Assembly: GCA_017412605.1 (NCBI GenBank)
Contig: JAFPWY010000009.1
Span: 310,001-374,000, forward strand
Direction of reading: 5' to 3'
Length of the DNA stretch: 64,000 bases
Source: Fibrobacter sp.
GTDB taxonomy: Bacteria > Fibrobacterota > Fibrobacteria > Fibrobacterales > Fibrobacteraceae
Shown: piece by piece, positions 37,801 through 45,636 of the stretch
How the letters are laid out: every line of letters begins with the position of its first letter
How positions within the stretch are numbered: position 1 is the stretch's first letter
Translations under genes and position numbers: made by a program
The notes under the pieces: generated by a model
Told to the model about the DNA's origin: nothing
The model's database searches: none
The model's input: the letters and a program-made list of their open reading frames with translations, nothing else

Positions 37801-37874
37801 CCACCGGAAGGTACACCCTCAAGGTTATCGGTGAAGCGTTTACCGCCGAACAGAAATTCTACATCCTGAACTAA
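34806..37874 (+). CDS. Secreted double pectate-lyase-3/GH55-like beta-helix protein
   Basis: The 1022-aa protein has a signal peptide (MRRVFLAFIFCFFGASLA). Two parallel beta-helix domains begin with the same motif: GDGKTDDTQAIQQALDDH near residue 38 and NSGSDDAKAIQDAIDDGAET near 360. Each is followed by the expected IYLPHGIYRI or IYFPPGGRWTI strand. An Ig-like segment (about 620-705) precedes a DNRLRE/CBM96-like domain (720-930; GKIYLKFDLSALPG). The C-terminal 80 residues (IEILNEFGKRML... GRYTLKVIGEAF) resemble a sorting tail. Glycan binding or cleavage is likely; the substrate is unknown. The next gene follows by ten bases. Confidence 0.85.
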   Translation: MRRVFLAFIFCFFGASLAQVEFPIGSTVINVTKPPYKAKGDGKTDDTQAIQQALDDHPNGDFIIYLPHGIYRITGRLVWPQADKPEDSYNRTILQGQSMGGTILQLDNHCEGFDNPDAPRAMIYTGMGPEPRRRNSIRDVTIRTGKGNPGAIGIRFLANEQGTIKNVKVYSNDSAGVYGIDMGYAETMGPLMLKNVEVRGYDVGVLVGGKVNGVTLEHVTLGGQKKFGLEVNNQAVAARGLRFRGSVPAVYSHGKGASLTLVDATLEFFKEKNAKQATAIVNESQLFARSVMISKFHTKIRSTLKGYGEGIIGNEIIEFSTQPVKKLCSSPNQSMRIPVAETPDYAEQKADSWITIAGDYGGKMNSGSDDAKAIQDAIDDGAETIYFPPGGRWTINRDIYIRKRVRRILGTEARIDGRGKFIIEDGAFNEITIERFSEFGSGIIHKSKRAVLLKDITLKSYESTETGAGEVFLEDVSIGTIQLNYQKLWGRQVTMTGDTKGPKIQNNGGTIWILGLTAKDGNTVLQNFNKASAELAGVHVIASDKAKNRPMFINDNSNLSIEGLRETLVKGNPYLKIVEESRQGSAIYSITGKELQHNPTGGVMLPLYVGYAPKSGANEKPKVKVEKEIILLQQNQLRLKGSVEDDGRGDGLCRVPVVWRKATGPGKATFSDSTEYETDLSFTASGRYNVTFTANDGYQDGADTSRIYVFDRKYTTLDNSGDGIPSGRGQDAWISEFDNYSPHNYDTTLCASTLPGKAGKIYLKFDLSALPGPLFDAGLKLDYIADSIKKPISFNIFGLKETSKDMDFGESKLGIDWSEADITWDNAPANDPKKAGGQFNIRKNSGGGVDTKFADYLGTITINPKSPLGAFLRTPNFTEFFKRKHASGLYTIILTSVDAGEYFIKSKSAGKNAAPALYVSYFDNTRSIGGDAMDGGYQLSKVNIDIYNLDCDFDLTVGYPQFVQIEILNEFGKRMLTVAARELAGEKKTNFKFKAKAFPTGRYTLKVIGEAFTAEQKFYILN

Positions 37875-37884
37875 GGAGATCAAC

Positions 37885-39558
37885 ATGAAGATCTACAAGT
37901 TCCTATTTGCACTTTCCTTTGCCGCCTTCTGCGCCGGATGCGGAGACGACGACAGTTCTTCGGCATCCCCAGAAGAAGAAAGCAGTTCTTCCAGGATTGC
38001 TTCCTATAAGTCCAGTTCCTCGCTCAGCACGCGCGCCGACATCACCTACAACGACACGCTGGAGCTCGGGGACACCGTCGCCCTGGACTTCGAAATACCC
38101 AAGAGCAAAAAAGACATCGACGAAGAGAGCGGCTACATCTACATCACCGACACGACGAAGTCCATCATGCTTTTCCTAGGCGAGTTCGTCAAGGGAACGC
38201 GGGTCAACGTCCACATAATGACCTCCGGCATGTCCAAGGACTCGATACAGATCAGCAGCGAAACCGGCGACAACTTGAACACGCTCTACCCCGTGTGGAG
38301 CGAATCGAAGAATGACTCCATATTCAGCAATTACATGATTGCAGGTCACGAAGGAAAGATGCAGCAAAACTCCTTCGTTGTGTTCAACGATGGTTTCTAC
38401 TACATGAACGTAAAGGCCAAGTTCGACAAGTCTTCAAGAATCCGCACATACGTCAGCGCAGACTCAGCCTACTTTGTCTACACTGGAATGGAAGACACCA
38501 TCCACATGAATCTGAAGGACACCCTCCGAGGGATTTTCACCATCGGCGAAGGACCGAGCGTCGTAGACGTCCGTTTGTCGGGCAACGAAGGCGTCAGCGT
38601 GGCACTTAACGCGACAGGCAGTTCCATCAGCAAGTTCGAGCTTTACGAACAAGACACGAACCTCGTCAGCAAGAGCGATTCGGTCATCGATGCGTTGCTC
38701 CTCCCCCACGACACCACGGACTGGTCGCTCAAGATCTTCCCGACAAAGGTCATCAGCTACCTCTCCGGCCCTTATGCGACATTTGAAATTGAATCCGTCA
38801 GCCGACCGCTCGAAAAGGGCGAATACTTCACGAACCCGGACTCCATCGATGTTCCGGGCGATACACTGGTCGTGGTTCGTCCGCGCAACGACCAGGCCAA
38901 GTACTACCTGTACCAGGAGCAGTACATCTGGCTCGCCGACCTCAACCCAGGGGATTCCATCGACGTATTCCACTTCATGGAAGGTTACTGCGACAACCAG
39001 GTCACTTGCCCCGCGAACTGCGAAATTCTAGACAGCAAGCGCAAGTCCGTCCAGGAAATCAGCTGCCTCTACGGGGGAAGCCTCAAGGTAACGAGCAAGA
39101 TGAAGAAAGGTGCCTACTACCTGCACTATGTCCGTACCGGTGACATCTACCCCACTGACGAAAGCCAGGTCCTCACGCTCAAGACCTACATCCAGCAACC
39201 GGGCCTCTTCAAGGAATTCAACTTCTTCGACGAAGAGGAAGAAGAAATCTACGGAGAAAAAGCCTTCCGCGCCAAGCTGGGCGATACGCTCCGCTTCGAA
39301 AATTTCAAGTTCAGGACAATGCCGAAGGTGGCTAGCACCAACGTGCGCTGGTTCCTCACCTGCGAAGACGTTCCCTACCTCGGGACATCCGCCTATATCG
39401 CCGCGCTGGACAACTGCGAAGACGAACTGGAAATCTACGCCAGCAGCTACCTCGTTGTCCAGGACAGCGCCTTCGGGAAGACTCCGCACATCATTGCGCA
39501 GAGCCTAGCCGACCCGACCGCCCGCGACACCCTGAGCCTCTCCATCAGCGAGAAATAG
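37885..39558 (+). CDS. Large lipoprotein, partner of the beta-helix protein
   Basis: The 557-aa protein has a lipoprotein signal ending AAFCAGCGDDD and a Ser-rich linker with acidic spacers (residues 24-50). The rest is probably beta-sandwich material; I recognise no named domain. Residues around 440-455 are very acidic (FDEEEEEIYGEKAF). The ribosome site TAAGGAG sits seven bases before the start and the stop of the beta-helix gene is only ten bases upstream. The two are surely one operon. It may anchor or assist the secreted beta-helix protein at the surface. A hairpin terminator follows. Confidence 0.8.
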   Translation: MKIYKFLFALSFAAFCAGCGDDDSSSASPEEESSSSRIASYKSSSSLSTRADITYNDTLELGDTVALDFEIPKSKKDIDEESGYIYITDTTKSIMLFLGEFVKGTRVNVHIMTSGMSKDSIQISSETGDNLNTLYPVWSESKNDSIFSNYMIAGHEGKMQQNSFVVFNDGFYYMNVKAKFDKSSRIRTYVSADSAYFVYTGMEDTIHMNLKDTLRGIFTIGEGPSVVDVRLSGNEGVSVALNATGSSISKFELYEQDTNLVSKSDSVIDALLLPHDTTDWSLKIFPTKVISYLSGPYATFEIESVSRPLEKGEYFTNPDSIDVPGDTLVVVRPRNDQAKYYLYQEQYIWLADLNPGDSIDVFHFMEGYCDNQVTCPANCEILDSKRKSVQEISCLYGGSLKVTSKMKKGAYYLHYVRTGDIYPTDESQVLTLKTYIQQPGLFKEFNFFDEEEEEIYGEKAFRAKLGDTLRFENFKFRTMPKVASTNVRWFLTCEDVPYLGTSAYIAALDNCEDELEIYASSYLVVQDSAFGKTPHIIAQSLADPTARDTLSLSISEK

Positions 39559-39593
39559 CCCAGACAGCACAAAAAAATCAGAAATTCCCCCAA

Positions 39594-39615
39594 AGGCGCC
39601 CACAGCGCCTTTTTT
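39594..39615 (+). terminator. Terminator of the beta-helix/lipoprotein operon
   Basis: AGGCGC (39594-39599) pairs with GCGCCT (39605-39610) and six T residues follow. Confidence 0.85.
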
Positions 39616-39639
39616 CATTACCCCGAGCGGCTAAAAACA

Positions 39640-39744
39640 TTGAAATCCTAAAAAAAAATGCTATCTTTGTGGCCTATCTTGCAAGTCGTGCCAAGCTCTA
39701 CCAACTTGCAAGCAAAACCAAAGAGCTTCCTCTAAGAGGTATAT
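39640..39744 (+). promoter_or_regulatory. rpsD promoter and structured leader
   Basis: TTGAAA (39640-39645) and TATCTT (39662-39667), spaced by 16, predict a start near 39674 and a leader of about 70 bases. In it CTTGCAAGT (39678-39686) pairs with ACTTGCAAG (39704-39712) around a 17-base loop. S4 represses its own operon in several bacteria through leader structures, so this may be an autoregulatory site. The sequence does not resemble a known S4 leader class that I can name. Confidence 0.5.
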
Positions 39745-40350
39745 ATGTCCTCCTTCCGTGGACCAAAAGGTAAAGTAGCACGCTCTCTCGGCGTTGCAGT
39801 TTCTCAGAAGACTCAAAAGGCTCTCGACCGCCGCAACTTCGCTCCTGGCCAGCATGGTCAGAACCGCAAGAAGTCCGCTTCCGTGTACAAGCAGCAGCTC
39901 GTCGAAAAGCAGCGTCTTCGCTTCACCTACAACATTTCCGAAGCTCAGCTGGCCAAGGCTTACAAGGAAGCCAACCGCCGCGAAGGTTCTGCCGGTGATA
40001 ACCTGATGATCCTGCTCGAAACCCGTCTGGACGCCCTCGTCTACCGCATGGGTTTTGCCCGCACGATTTTCGCTGCCCGTCAGTACGTCGCCCACGGCCA
40101 CTTCGCTGTGAACGGTGTCCGCAGCTTCTCCCCCAGCCGTCTCGTCAAGGCCGGCGACGTCATCAGCCTGCGCGAACGTTCCAAGGAACACGTGCAGATC
40201 AAGGAAGCCTTCGCGAACGCTCCCGAAGCTCCTGAATACCTGACCGTCGACAAGACCAAGATGGAAGGCACGCTCGTGAAGCTCCCGCTCCGCGAACAGA
40301 TTCCGGTCAAGCTCGAAGAACAGCTCGTCGTGGAATACTATTCTCGGTAG
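39745..40350 (+). CDS. rpsD: 30S ribosomal protein S4
   Basis: S4 binds 16S rRNA early in assembly of the small subunit. The 201-aa protein has the typical GPKGKVARSLGVAV head, the RRNFAPGQHGQNRKK segment and an S4 RNA-binding domain (RLDALVYRMGFARTIFAARQYVAHGHFAVNG, near 92-122). It lacks the N-terminal zinc cysteines, so it is the zinc-free form. It stands alone, not in the alpha operon with rpsM, rpsK and rpoA, and has its own promoter and terminator. Codon use is highly biased. Confidence 0.99.
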   Translation: MSSFRGPKGKVARSLGVAVSQKTQKALDRRNFAPGQHGQNRKKSASVYKQQLVEKQRLRFTYNISEAQLAKAYKEANRREGSAGDNLMILLETRLDALVYRMGFARTIFAARQYVAHGHFAVNGVRSFSPSRLVKAGDVISLRERSKEHVQIKEAFANAPEAPEYLTVDKTKMEGTLVKLPLREQIPVKLEEQLVVEYYSR

Positions 40351-40374
40351 ACGCAAATCTCAAAAGTTTGCAGA

Positions 40375-40402
40375 AAGCGGAGCATCTTTTGCTCCGCTTT
40401 TT
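40375..40402 (+). terminator. Terminator after rpsD
   Basis: AAGCGGAGCA (40375-40384) pairs with TGCTCCGCTT (40390-40399) and T residues follow. Confidence 0.9.
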
Positions 40403-40424
40403 CTATTTCCATTTTTAGCCAACG

Positions 40425-40458
40425 AAAAACCCACCTGCATTTGATTTTGCAGGTGGGT
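40425..40458 (-). terminator. Terminator of the OmpA/antitoxin operon
   Basis: On the minus strand ACCCACCTGCA (40458-40448) pairs with TGCAGGTGGGT (complement of 40439-40429), followed by five T residues. It ends the operon whose last gene stops at 40493. Confidence 0.9.
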
Positions 40459-40492
40459 CGATTTTAAAGCCGTAAAACAGGTCAGACGGGCG

Positions 40493-40696
40493 CTAGCGGT
40501 CTTCCCAGATGGTATTGGGCAGTTTGCCGATATCGCGGAAGTCAAGGCGGCCCGCAGAGGGGGCGTTTACGCCGACAACGCGGGCAAGCGGCTTGCCCGC
40601 ACGCTCGATGACAATTTCTTCGTCACGGAGCGCCACCTGGTTCAGCAGGGAACCGAAGTTCTGCCGGGCTTCCATCGCCGTCACGACTTTGGCCAT
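40493..40696 (-). CDS. Phd/YefM-family antitoxin, no toxin partner
   Basis: The 67-aa protein has the Phd/YefM DNA-binding fold: VTAMEARQNFGSLLNQVALR then EEIVIERAGKPLARVVGV. Such proteins normally repress their operon and neutralise a Doc- or YoeB-type toxin. Here no toxin reading frame lies downstream; the gene ends 35 bases before a terminator. It starts three bases after the ompA-family stop, so it is the last gene of an envelope operon. The C-terminal neutralising segment (RDIGKLPNTIWEDR) is short. It is an orphan antitoxin, possibly kept as a regulator. Confidence 0.82.
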   Translation of the reverse strand: MAKVVTAMEARQNFGSLLNQVALRDEEIVIERAGKPLARVVGVNAPSAGRLDFRDIGKLPNTIWEDR

Positions 40697-40698
40697 AG

Positions 40699-41700
40699 TT
40701 ATTCCTTGGCCCCTTCAGCCTTGCCCTGCAGAGCCTTGTCCTGGATGACGAGGTCCACGCGGCGGTTCTTCTGGCGACCTTCCTTGGTGCTGTTGTCGGC
40801 AATCGGCATGGTCATGCCGAGGCCCTTCGCCGTAAGGCGGCCAGCATCGATACCTTGTTCCACGAGGAAGTTCATTACGTTGTCTGCACGCTGCTGGGAG
40901 AGCTTCATGTTGAACTCTTCGGAGCCGGTGTTGTCGGTGTTGCCTTCAATGGACACGTTGAACTGCTGGTACACAGAAAGGATACCCGCAACCTTGGCAA
41001 GGCTTGTCTTGAGGTCGGCCTTGAGGGTCGCCTGGTTCACGTCGAACAAGATGTCGCTCATGGAGAGGATGATACCACGAGCGTCCTTGGACACCTGAAT
41101 CAACTTGGACTGGAGCTCGTTCAGCTTGTTCATCGCATCCTTCTGGCGCTGTTCGGCCTTGGCGCGTTCTTCAGCAAGAGCCTTCTGCAGGTCAGCTTCG
41201 CGTTCACCGGCAGCCTTGAGCGCAGCCTCGTTGGCGGCGGCTTCAGCAGCAAACTTTTCCTGATTCTGCTGCATTTCTGCCTGGAGCTTGGCTTCGTGGT
41301 CCTTGAGGTCGCTCACCTTGCCCGTGTGAATCTGGTGCTGGATGGATTCAATATCGCGGGCTGTAGCGGCGCGCTTGGCCCAGTTTTCGTCCATGTGGTT
41401 ACGGATGGTCTGGGTTTCGCCCTGGACCTTGACAATGTTCACGTAGAGGGAGCAGGCGGCCGAGAGCTGGAGCGTCTTCTCGGAAGTCGCATCGTCCTCT
41501 TCGGCGGACTTGAGCGCCTTGGAAACGCCCATCGCCTCGGCAAGGGAAATCTTTGCGGAAGTAGCGTTCGCCGGAAGCGAAGCCTTGACGGAATTCAAGG
41601 CAGCATCGCAGACGCTAGAAAGGGAAGTACCCGTATCTTCGGCGGCAACGGCAAGACCGGCAGAAACAAGAATTGCGGCAAAATACTTGAAGTTTTTCAT
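40699..41700 (-). CDS. OmpA-family outer-membrane protein with long coiled coil
   Basis: The 333-aa protein has a signal peptide (MKNFKYFAAILVSAGLAVA). Residues about 100-205 form a charged Ala/Glu/Lys-rich coiled coil (ANEAALKAAGEREADLQKAL). Residues 215-325 are an OmpA C-terminal domain: LFDVNQATLK, VSIEGNTDNTGSEEFNMKLS, QRADNVMNFLVEQGI, and QKNRRVDLVI with the diaminopimelate-contacting Asp/Arg pair. It should bind peptidoglycan non-covalently. It overlaps the upstream lipoprotein gene by one base and is followed by the antitoxin gene. Confidence 0.92.
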   Translation of the reverse strand: MKNFKYFAAILVSAGLAVAAEDTGTSLSSVCDAALNSVKASLPANATSAKISLAEAMGVSKALKSAEEDDATSEKTLQLSAACSLYVNIVKVQGETQTIRNHMDENWAKRAATARDIESIQHQIHTGKVSDLKDHEAKLQAEMQQNQEKFAAEAAANEAALKAAGEREADLQKALAEERAKAEQRQKDAMNKLNELQSKLIQVSKDARGIILSMSDILFDVNQATLKADLKTSLAKVAGILSVYQQFNVSIEGNTDNTGSEEFNMKLSQQRADNVMNFLVEQGIDAGRLTAKGLGMTMPIADNSTKEGRQKNRRVDLVIQDKALQGKAEGAKE

Positions 41701-42086
41701 TACTGCTTGCCTCCCTTGACTTCGCTATCCAGGATGCCCTGGTACTTGGCCTTACGTTCGTTATCTTCGCGGAGTTCCTTTTCAAGGGCCTCGTCCTTCT
41801 TCTTCATGTCTTCGCGTTCTGCGGTATAGATTGCGAGCTTGTATTCGAGAGTACTCATGTCGGCCATCACGATGGCTTCTTCCTCGTCGCCATTTGCGGC
41901 GAGAGCCTGTGCGGAATCAAGGTCAGCCTTGGCCTTTGCAGCAGCGGCGGCATCGACATTCGATTCAGCGGCAACAGTCTGGGTCATTTCGGCTTGGCCC
42001 AAGGAACGGTCAACAGCTTGCTGATTGGAGGCGCAACCGAACATAAGCAAGGCGGCACACCCCATAGCGAGAGTACGAATATTCAT
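41700..42086 (-). CDS. Small lipoprotein, DUF4398-like, in the OmpA operon
   Basis: The 128-aa protein has the lipobox MFGCAS near residue 16. The mature part is Ala-rich and helical (AAAAAKAKADLDSAQALAANG near 47) followed by a charged coiled coil (REDMKKKDEALEKELRED). This matches the general pattern of DUF4398 lipoproteins, which commonly lie upstream of OmpA-like genes. It probably sits in the periplasm next to the OmpA partner. The stop and the next start share one base. Confidence 0.8.
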   Translation of the reverse strand: MNIRTLAMGCAALLMFGCASNQQAVDRSLGQAEMTQTVAAESNVDAAAAAKAKADLDSAQALAANGDEEEAIVMADMSTLEYKLAIYTAEREDMKKKDEALEKELREDNERKAKYQGILDSEVKGGKQ

Positions 42087-42180
42087 AAGAGTCTCCTATT
42101 GGTGATTTTCGTCACTTAAAATAGTTATTATTGAATGGGATAGCCCACCAATTCAAAGCAAAATTTTTTTTAAAAGAGCC

Positions 42181-43479
42181 ATGCCCCAGGAAAACCGCTC
42201 ATACTCCGTAAAACAGTACATGACCGCCCTCAAGCAGAAGGTGGAGGACACTCCAGCTGTATGGGTTCATGGAGTCATTACGCAGATTTCCGAGAAGCCC
42301 AAAATCGTCTACATGAGCATCGCAGACTTCGAGGAAGGGAGTGTCATCCCGCAGGCAACGGTTTCCCTCACCTGCTTCGGGGCAAAATTCGCAGCAATCA
42401 AGGCGAAGGTTGCAAGTTTCGACAACCCTTTCGAAATCAAGCCCCAGCTCAAAGTGCAACTGCTCATCAAGGCGGAACTCTACGTCCCCTACGGCAAACT
42501 GCAAGCGCAGATTCTCGACATCGACCCGGTGTACACGTTGGGCGAACTCGCACTGACCAAGAGTGCCATCCTGAAGAAGCTCGCCATGGACGGTCTTCTC
42601 GACAAGAACAAGTCCATCGAACTTGCTAAAATGCCGCTGCGCGTAGGCCTCATCACCGGCGAAGGGACTGCAGCGTACCAGGACTTTTCCACCAAGCTTG
42701 CCGAATCGCCGTTCGCCTTCCACATTGAGACCGCCTTCGCAAAAATGCAGGGCAACGAGACGGAGTCCAGTGTCATCGAAGCACTGGAGACTCTCCGTGC
42801 CAACAGCGAACTCGACGTCGTCTGCATCGTGCGCGGCGGCGGATCCAAGACGGACCTCACCTTTTTCGACAGCGAGGCCCTGTGCCGCGCCGTAGCGAAT
42901 TACCCCGTTCCCGTGTTCACGGGAATCGGGCACGAAATCGACCGGAGCCTCCTCGACGAAGTGGCCTACCAGGCCTGCATCACCCCCACCGACTGCGCAA
43001 AGCGCCTCATCGAAAGGGCTAGTGAAAGCTGGGATGCCATGGTGCGCGCCGCACGGGACATCGCGGAAGGCGCAAGGGCCTGCCTGGGCGCATACTCGAC
43101 CGGACTCACCTCCGCGGGGCACCGGTTGCAACAAATCCTGAGCAAGCGCTTCCTGCAAGAAAAGACCAACCTCGCCCAGATAGGCGTATCCCTCAAGAAA
43201 GACATGCACTTCCTGTTCCAGTCCGAAACAGCCCGCCTCCAGCGCAATGCGGACGGTCTCAGGCAAGGAACGCGAAAAATTATCGAGTTCGAGAAGGCTC
43301 GGTTCGAGCTGAGCGAACAGAAGGTCAAGTCGGCAGACCCTAAACAGGTGCTCGCGAAGGGATACACGCTAACCCTCGACGCAAACGGGAAATTTATTCG
43401 AAACGCAAGCGAACTCAAGCCGGGCGACCGCATCACCACACGCTTCCGCGGCGGCGACGTCACCTCGCAGGTTCTCTAA
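42181..43479 (+). CDS. xseA: Exodeoxyribonuclease VII large subunit
   Basis: XseA with XseB degrades single-stranded DNA. The 432-aa protein opens with an OB-fold domain (SVKQYMTALKQKVEDTPAVWVHGVIT) and the catalytic part has MPLRVGLITGEGTAAYQDF near 156, VCIVRGGGSKTDLTFFD near 218 and FTGIGHEIDRSLLDEVA near 245. The C-terminal strand motif (LAKGYTLTLDANGKFIRNASELKPGDRITTRF) is complete. The OB part has an unusual SIADFEEGSVIPQATVSL insert. xseB does not follow. The gene abuts the convergent CBS transporter gene with no gap. Confidence 0.95.
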   Translation: MPQENRSYSVKQYMTALKQKVEDTPAVWVHGVITQISEKPKIVYMSIADFEEGSVIPQATVSLTCFGAKFAAIKAKVASFDNPFEIKPQLKVQLLIKAELYVPYGKLQAQILDIDPVYTLGELALTKSAILKKLAMDGLLDKNKSIELAKMPLRVGLITGEGTAAYQDFSTKLAESPFAFHIETAFAKMQGNETESSVIEALETLRANSELDVVCIVRGGGSKTDLTFFDSEALCRAVANYPVPVFTGIGHEIDRSLLDEVAYQACITPTDCAKRLIERASESWDAMVRAARDIAEGARACLGAYSTGLTSAGHRLQQILSKRFLQEKTNLAQIGVSLKKDMHFLFQSETARLQRNADGLRQGTRKIIEFEKARFELSEQKVKSADPKQVLAKGYTLTLDANGKFIRNASELKPGDRITTRFRGGDVTSQVL

Positions 43480-44769
43480 CTACTTTGCCTGGGGCTTGAT
43501 CATCAGCACCTTTTCCATGCGGGTGCCGTCCATCTTGAGCACGCGGAACTTGTACCCGTCAATCTCGACTTCGGCGCCCGGCGAGGGAATAATGCCGAGA
43601 GTCGCCTGGATAAGGCCCGACAAGGTTTCCACGTGGGAATTTTCCGGAGCTTCCAGTTCCACGCCCAGTTCGTCTTCCATGTCGGAGAGCGTCATGAGCG
43701 GATCCAAGATGTAGCGTCCGTCCTTAAGCTTTTGCACGTCGCCCTCGTCCTCGTCGTCCTCGTCGCGAATTTCGCCGACGATTTCCTCGAGGATATCCTC
43801 GAGGGTGACGAGTCCGGCGGTTCCGCCGTACTCGTCGACGACGATGGCGAGCTGGTTGCCGTTCTTGCGCAGCTCGGTCAGCAAGTCATCTATCTTCTTG
43901 TGGTAGGGCACGAACACAGGAGGCATCACAATCTTCATCAAGTCGAACGGTTCGTCACGATGTTCGGTGTACCATTCCAAAAAGTCGCGGTTCGAGAGCA
44001 CGCCCACGATATTGTCAACAGTATCCTTGTACACCGGCAGACGGGAATGGCGCTCGTTGTTCAGCACCTGCACGAGTTCCTCGAGCTTAGTATCCACATC
44101 GATAGCGCACATGTCCACGCGGGGGGTCATGATTTCACGCACCGGAGTCTCGACAAAGTCGAAGATGTTCAGAATCATCTGGCGTTCTTCTTTCTCGAGG
44201 CCTTCACCTTCGCCAGCCGTCAGGTCGGACAGGTCGGCCTGGACTGCGTCGCGGCGCTCTTCCGGCAAAAAGCTCAGCTTGGCATCGTAGCCGAACAGCT
44301 GGAGCATCTTCACGAACAGCCAGTGGCAGAACATCGCCGCCGGGGCAAACGGGATGCGGATAATCCGGTATAGCGGGACAAGCACGATGGCGATCGTATC
44401 GGGCTTGAGGCTACCGAGCAGATTCGCGCAGAACACCGTGAGCATGTAGATGCCGGCACAGGCGACAATCAGGTAGGCCGCACTGCCCAGTTCCCAGTAG
44501 TCCTTGATCCAGGCATACGGCAGGGACTGGAACAGGTAGTAGCCCAGCAGGCCGCTCCCGATGTTGCAGAATATCCGCCCGATGGAAATGGTCTCATTGA
44601 AACCGCCCTTCTCGACAAGGCCGGCGATGACCTCTTCGCGGTCGTCCCTGTCCTTGGCATCGCGCTTCGCGTAGATACCACTGAACACGGTCTTGATCAG
44701 CGAGAACGAGAACGACACAAATAGGAAAACAATCAAAAAGGCGAAAACCCAACTGTCGGAGTTTTCCAT
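43480..44769 (-). CDS. CNNM/CBS-domain transporter (CorC/HlyC-type)
   Basis: The 429-aa protein is of the hemolysin C/CNNM family, linked to magnesium or cobalt export. Residues 1-185 contain the DUF21 membrane domain with three to four hydrophobic segments. MTPRVDMCAIDVDTKLEELV (about 220) and KIVMPPVFVPYHKKIDDLLTE (about 290) open the two CBS domains. VDEYGGTAGLVTLEDILEEIVGEI and the terminal CorC_HlyC domain (about 345-425) follow. Its start overlaps the ybeY stop by one base, the usual ybeY-corC pairing. Confidence 0.93.
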   Translation of the reverse strand: MENSDSWVFAFLIVFLFVSFSFSLIKTVFSGIYAKRDAKDRDDREEVIAGLVEKGGFNETISIGRIFCNIGSGLLGYYLFQSLPYAWIKDYWELGSAAYLIVACAGIYMLTVFCANLLGSLKPDTIAIVLVPLYRIIRIPFAPAAMFCHWLFVKMLQLFGYDAKLSFLPEERRDAVQADLSDLTAGEGEGLEKEERQMILNIFDFVETPVREIMTPRVDMCAIDVDTKLEELVQVLNNERHSRLPVYKDTVDNIVGVLSNRDFLEWYTEHRDEPFDLMKIVMPPVFVPYHKKIDDLLTELRKNGNQLAIVVDEYGGTAGLVTLEDILEEIVGEIRDEDDEDEGDVQKLKDGRYILDPLMTLSDMEDELGVELEAPENSHVETLSGLIQATLGIIPSPGAEVEIDGYKFRVLKMDGTRMEKVLMIKPQAK

Positions 44770-45230
44770 CAGTCCTTCTCCTTGTAGGGGTCAAGCCCCA
44801 GAAATTCACATTCACGCGCACGCATCACCTTGCGGTCGGCCGGCTTGATATGGTCATAACCGGAAAGATGCAGCAGCCCGTGCACAATCACGCGCTTCAT
44901 CTCGGCATAGAAAGAGTTGCCATATTCCGGAGCTTGGCGTTTCACCTGGTCGCGGGCGATGTAGATTTCACCGAGGAATGTATCGTCGTGCCATTCATAC
45001 GAAAGCACGTCAGTCACCTTGTCGAGCCCGCGGTAATCGCGATTCATCTCGCGGACGAACTCGTCGGTGCAGAGGACGATGTTTACGCTCTTTTCGGCAT
45101 TCTCTTCGTGGAGGAGTTTGCGCGCCATAACCTCAAAACGGTCTTTCCACGGAAAGACGCCGATATTCCCCTCGCACAAAAATTCAATATCGTACTTCGC
45201 GTACTTCTTTTTACTGGCAGGGTCGGGCAT
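44769..45230 (-). CDS. ybeY: Endoribonuclease YbeY
   Basis: YbeY is a metal-dependent RNase involved in 16S rRNA 3'-end maturation and late ribosome quality control. The 153-aa protein has the diagnostic zinc motif HGLLHLSGYDH near residue 115 and REMNRDYRGLDKVTDVLSYEW near 60-80. Length and motifs are normal. It overlaps both neighbours by one base, so translation of the three genes is coupled. Confidence 0.96.
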   Translation of the reverse strand: MPDPASKKKYAKYDIEFLCEGNIGVFPWKDRFEVMARKLLHEENAEKSVNIVLCTDEFVREMNRDYRGLDKVTDVLSYEWHDDTFLGEIYIARDQVKRQAPEYGNSFYAEMKRVIVHGLLHLSGYDHIKPADRKVMRARECEFLGLDPYKEKD

Positions 45231-45520
45231 TAGATGTTATACCACTTCTTAAGAGTCGCAATGATGGCTTCGGCCTGGGTTTTCCCGCTAATGTTGAACT
45301 TGCTACGGGCCTTGAACGCCCCCTGAACCTTCTGGTAGCGACGGAGCGAAACCTTCGGCTCGCCGAACTCGCCCGTTTTCGCATCGCGGTCCTGATACAG
45401 GAACATCATGCTCTGCCAGGCACCCTTGGTCAGGATTTCCTTATCCAGTTGCTTGACAATCGGCATCCCGGTTTCCGTATCGCAAACTTCAATGGTCAAT
45501 TCGTCAGCATCCACGCTCAT
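45230..45520 (-). CDS. Small conserved-looking protein upstream of ybeY
   Basis: The 96-aa cytoplasmic protein has no recognised domain. It resembles a small protein that I recall from several deltaproteobacteria: LTKGAWQSMMFLYQDRD, RRYQKVQGAFKARSKFNISG and a final aromatic tail (ATLKKWYNI). This similarity is from memory and not tested. It is the first gene of the ybeY/CNNM operon and overlaps ybeY by one base. A ribosome-related role would fit the company. Confidence 0.65.
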   Translation of the reverse strand: MSVDADELTIEVCDTETGMPIVKQLDKEILTKGAWQSMMFLYQDRDAKTGEFGEPKVSLRRYQKVQGAFKARSKFNISGKTQAEAIIATLKKWYNI

Positions 45521-45636
45521 TTTTTTGATCCTCTGCTTTCAATGTGATATAAATAACTAAATGATGCAATTCACGTGCAAAACATAATAATAATACATAT
45601 ATTTAACAAAGTTAACAACAGGAAAAGCGGGGCAAC

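Noticed and set aside
40360..40545. Possible toxin gene next to the Phd antitoxin
   Set aside because: The frame spans two terminators, has no toxin motif and overlaps the antitoxin gene.
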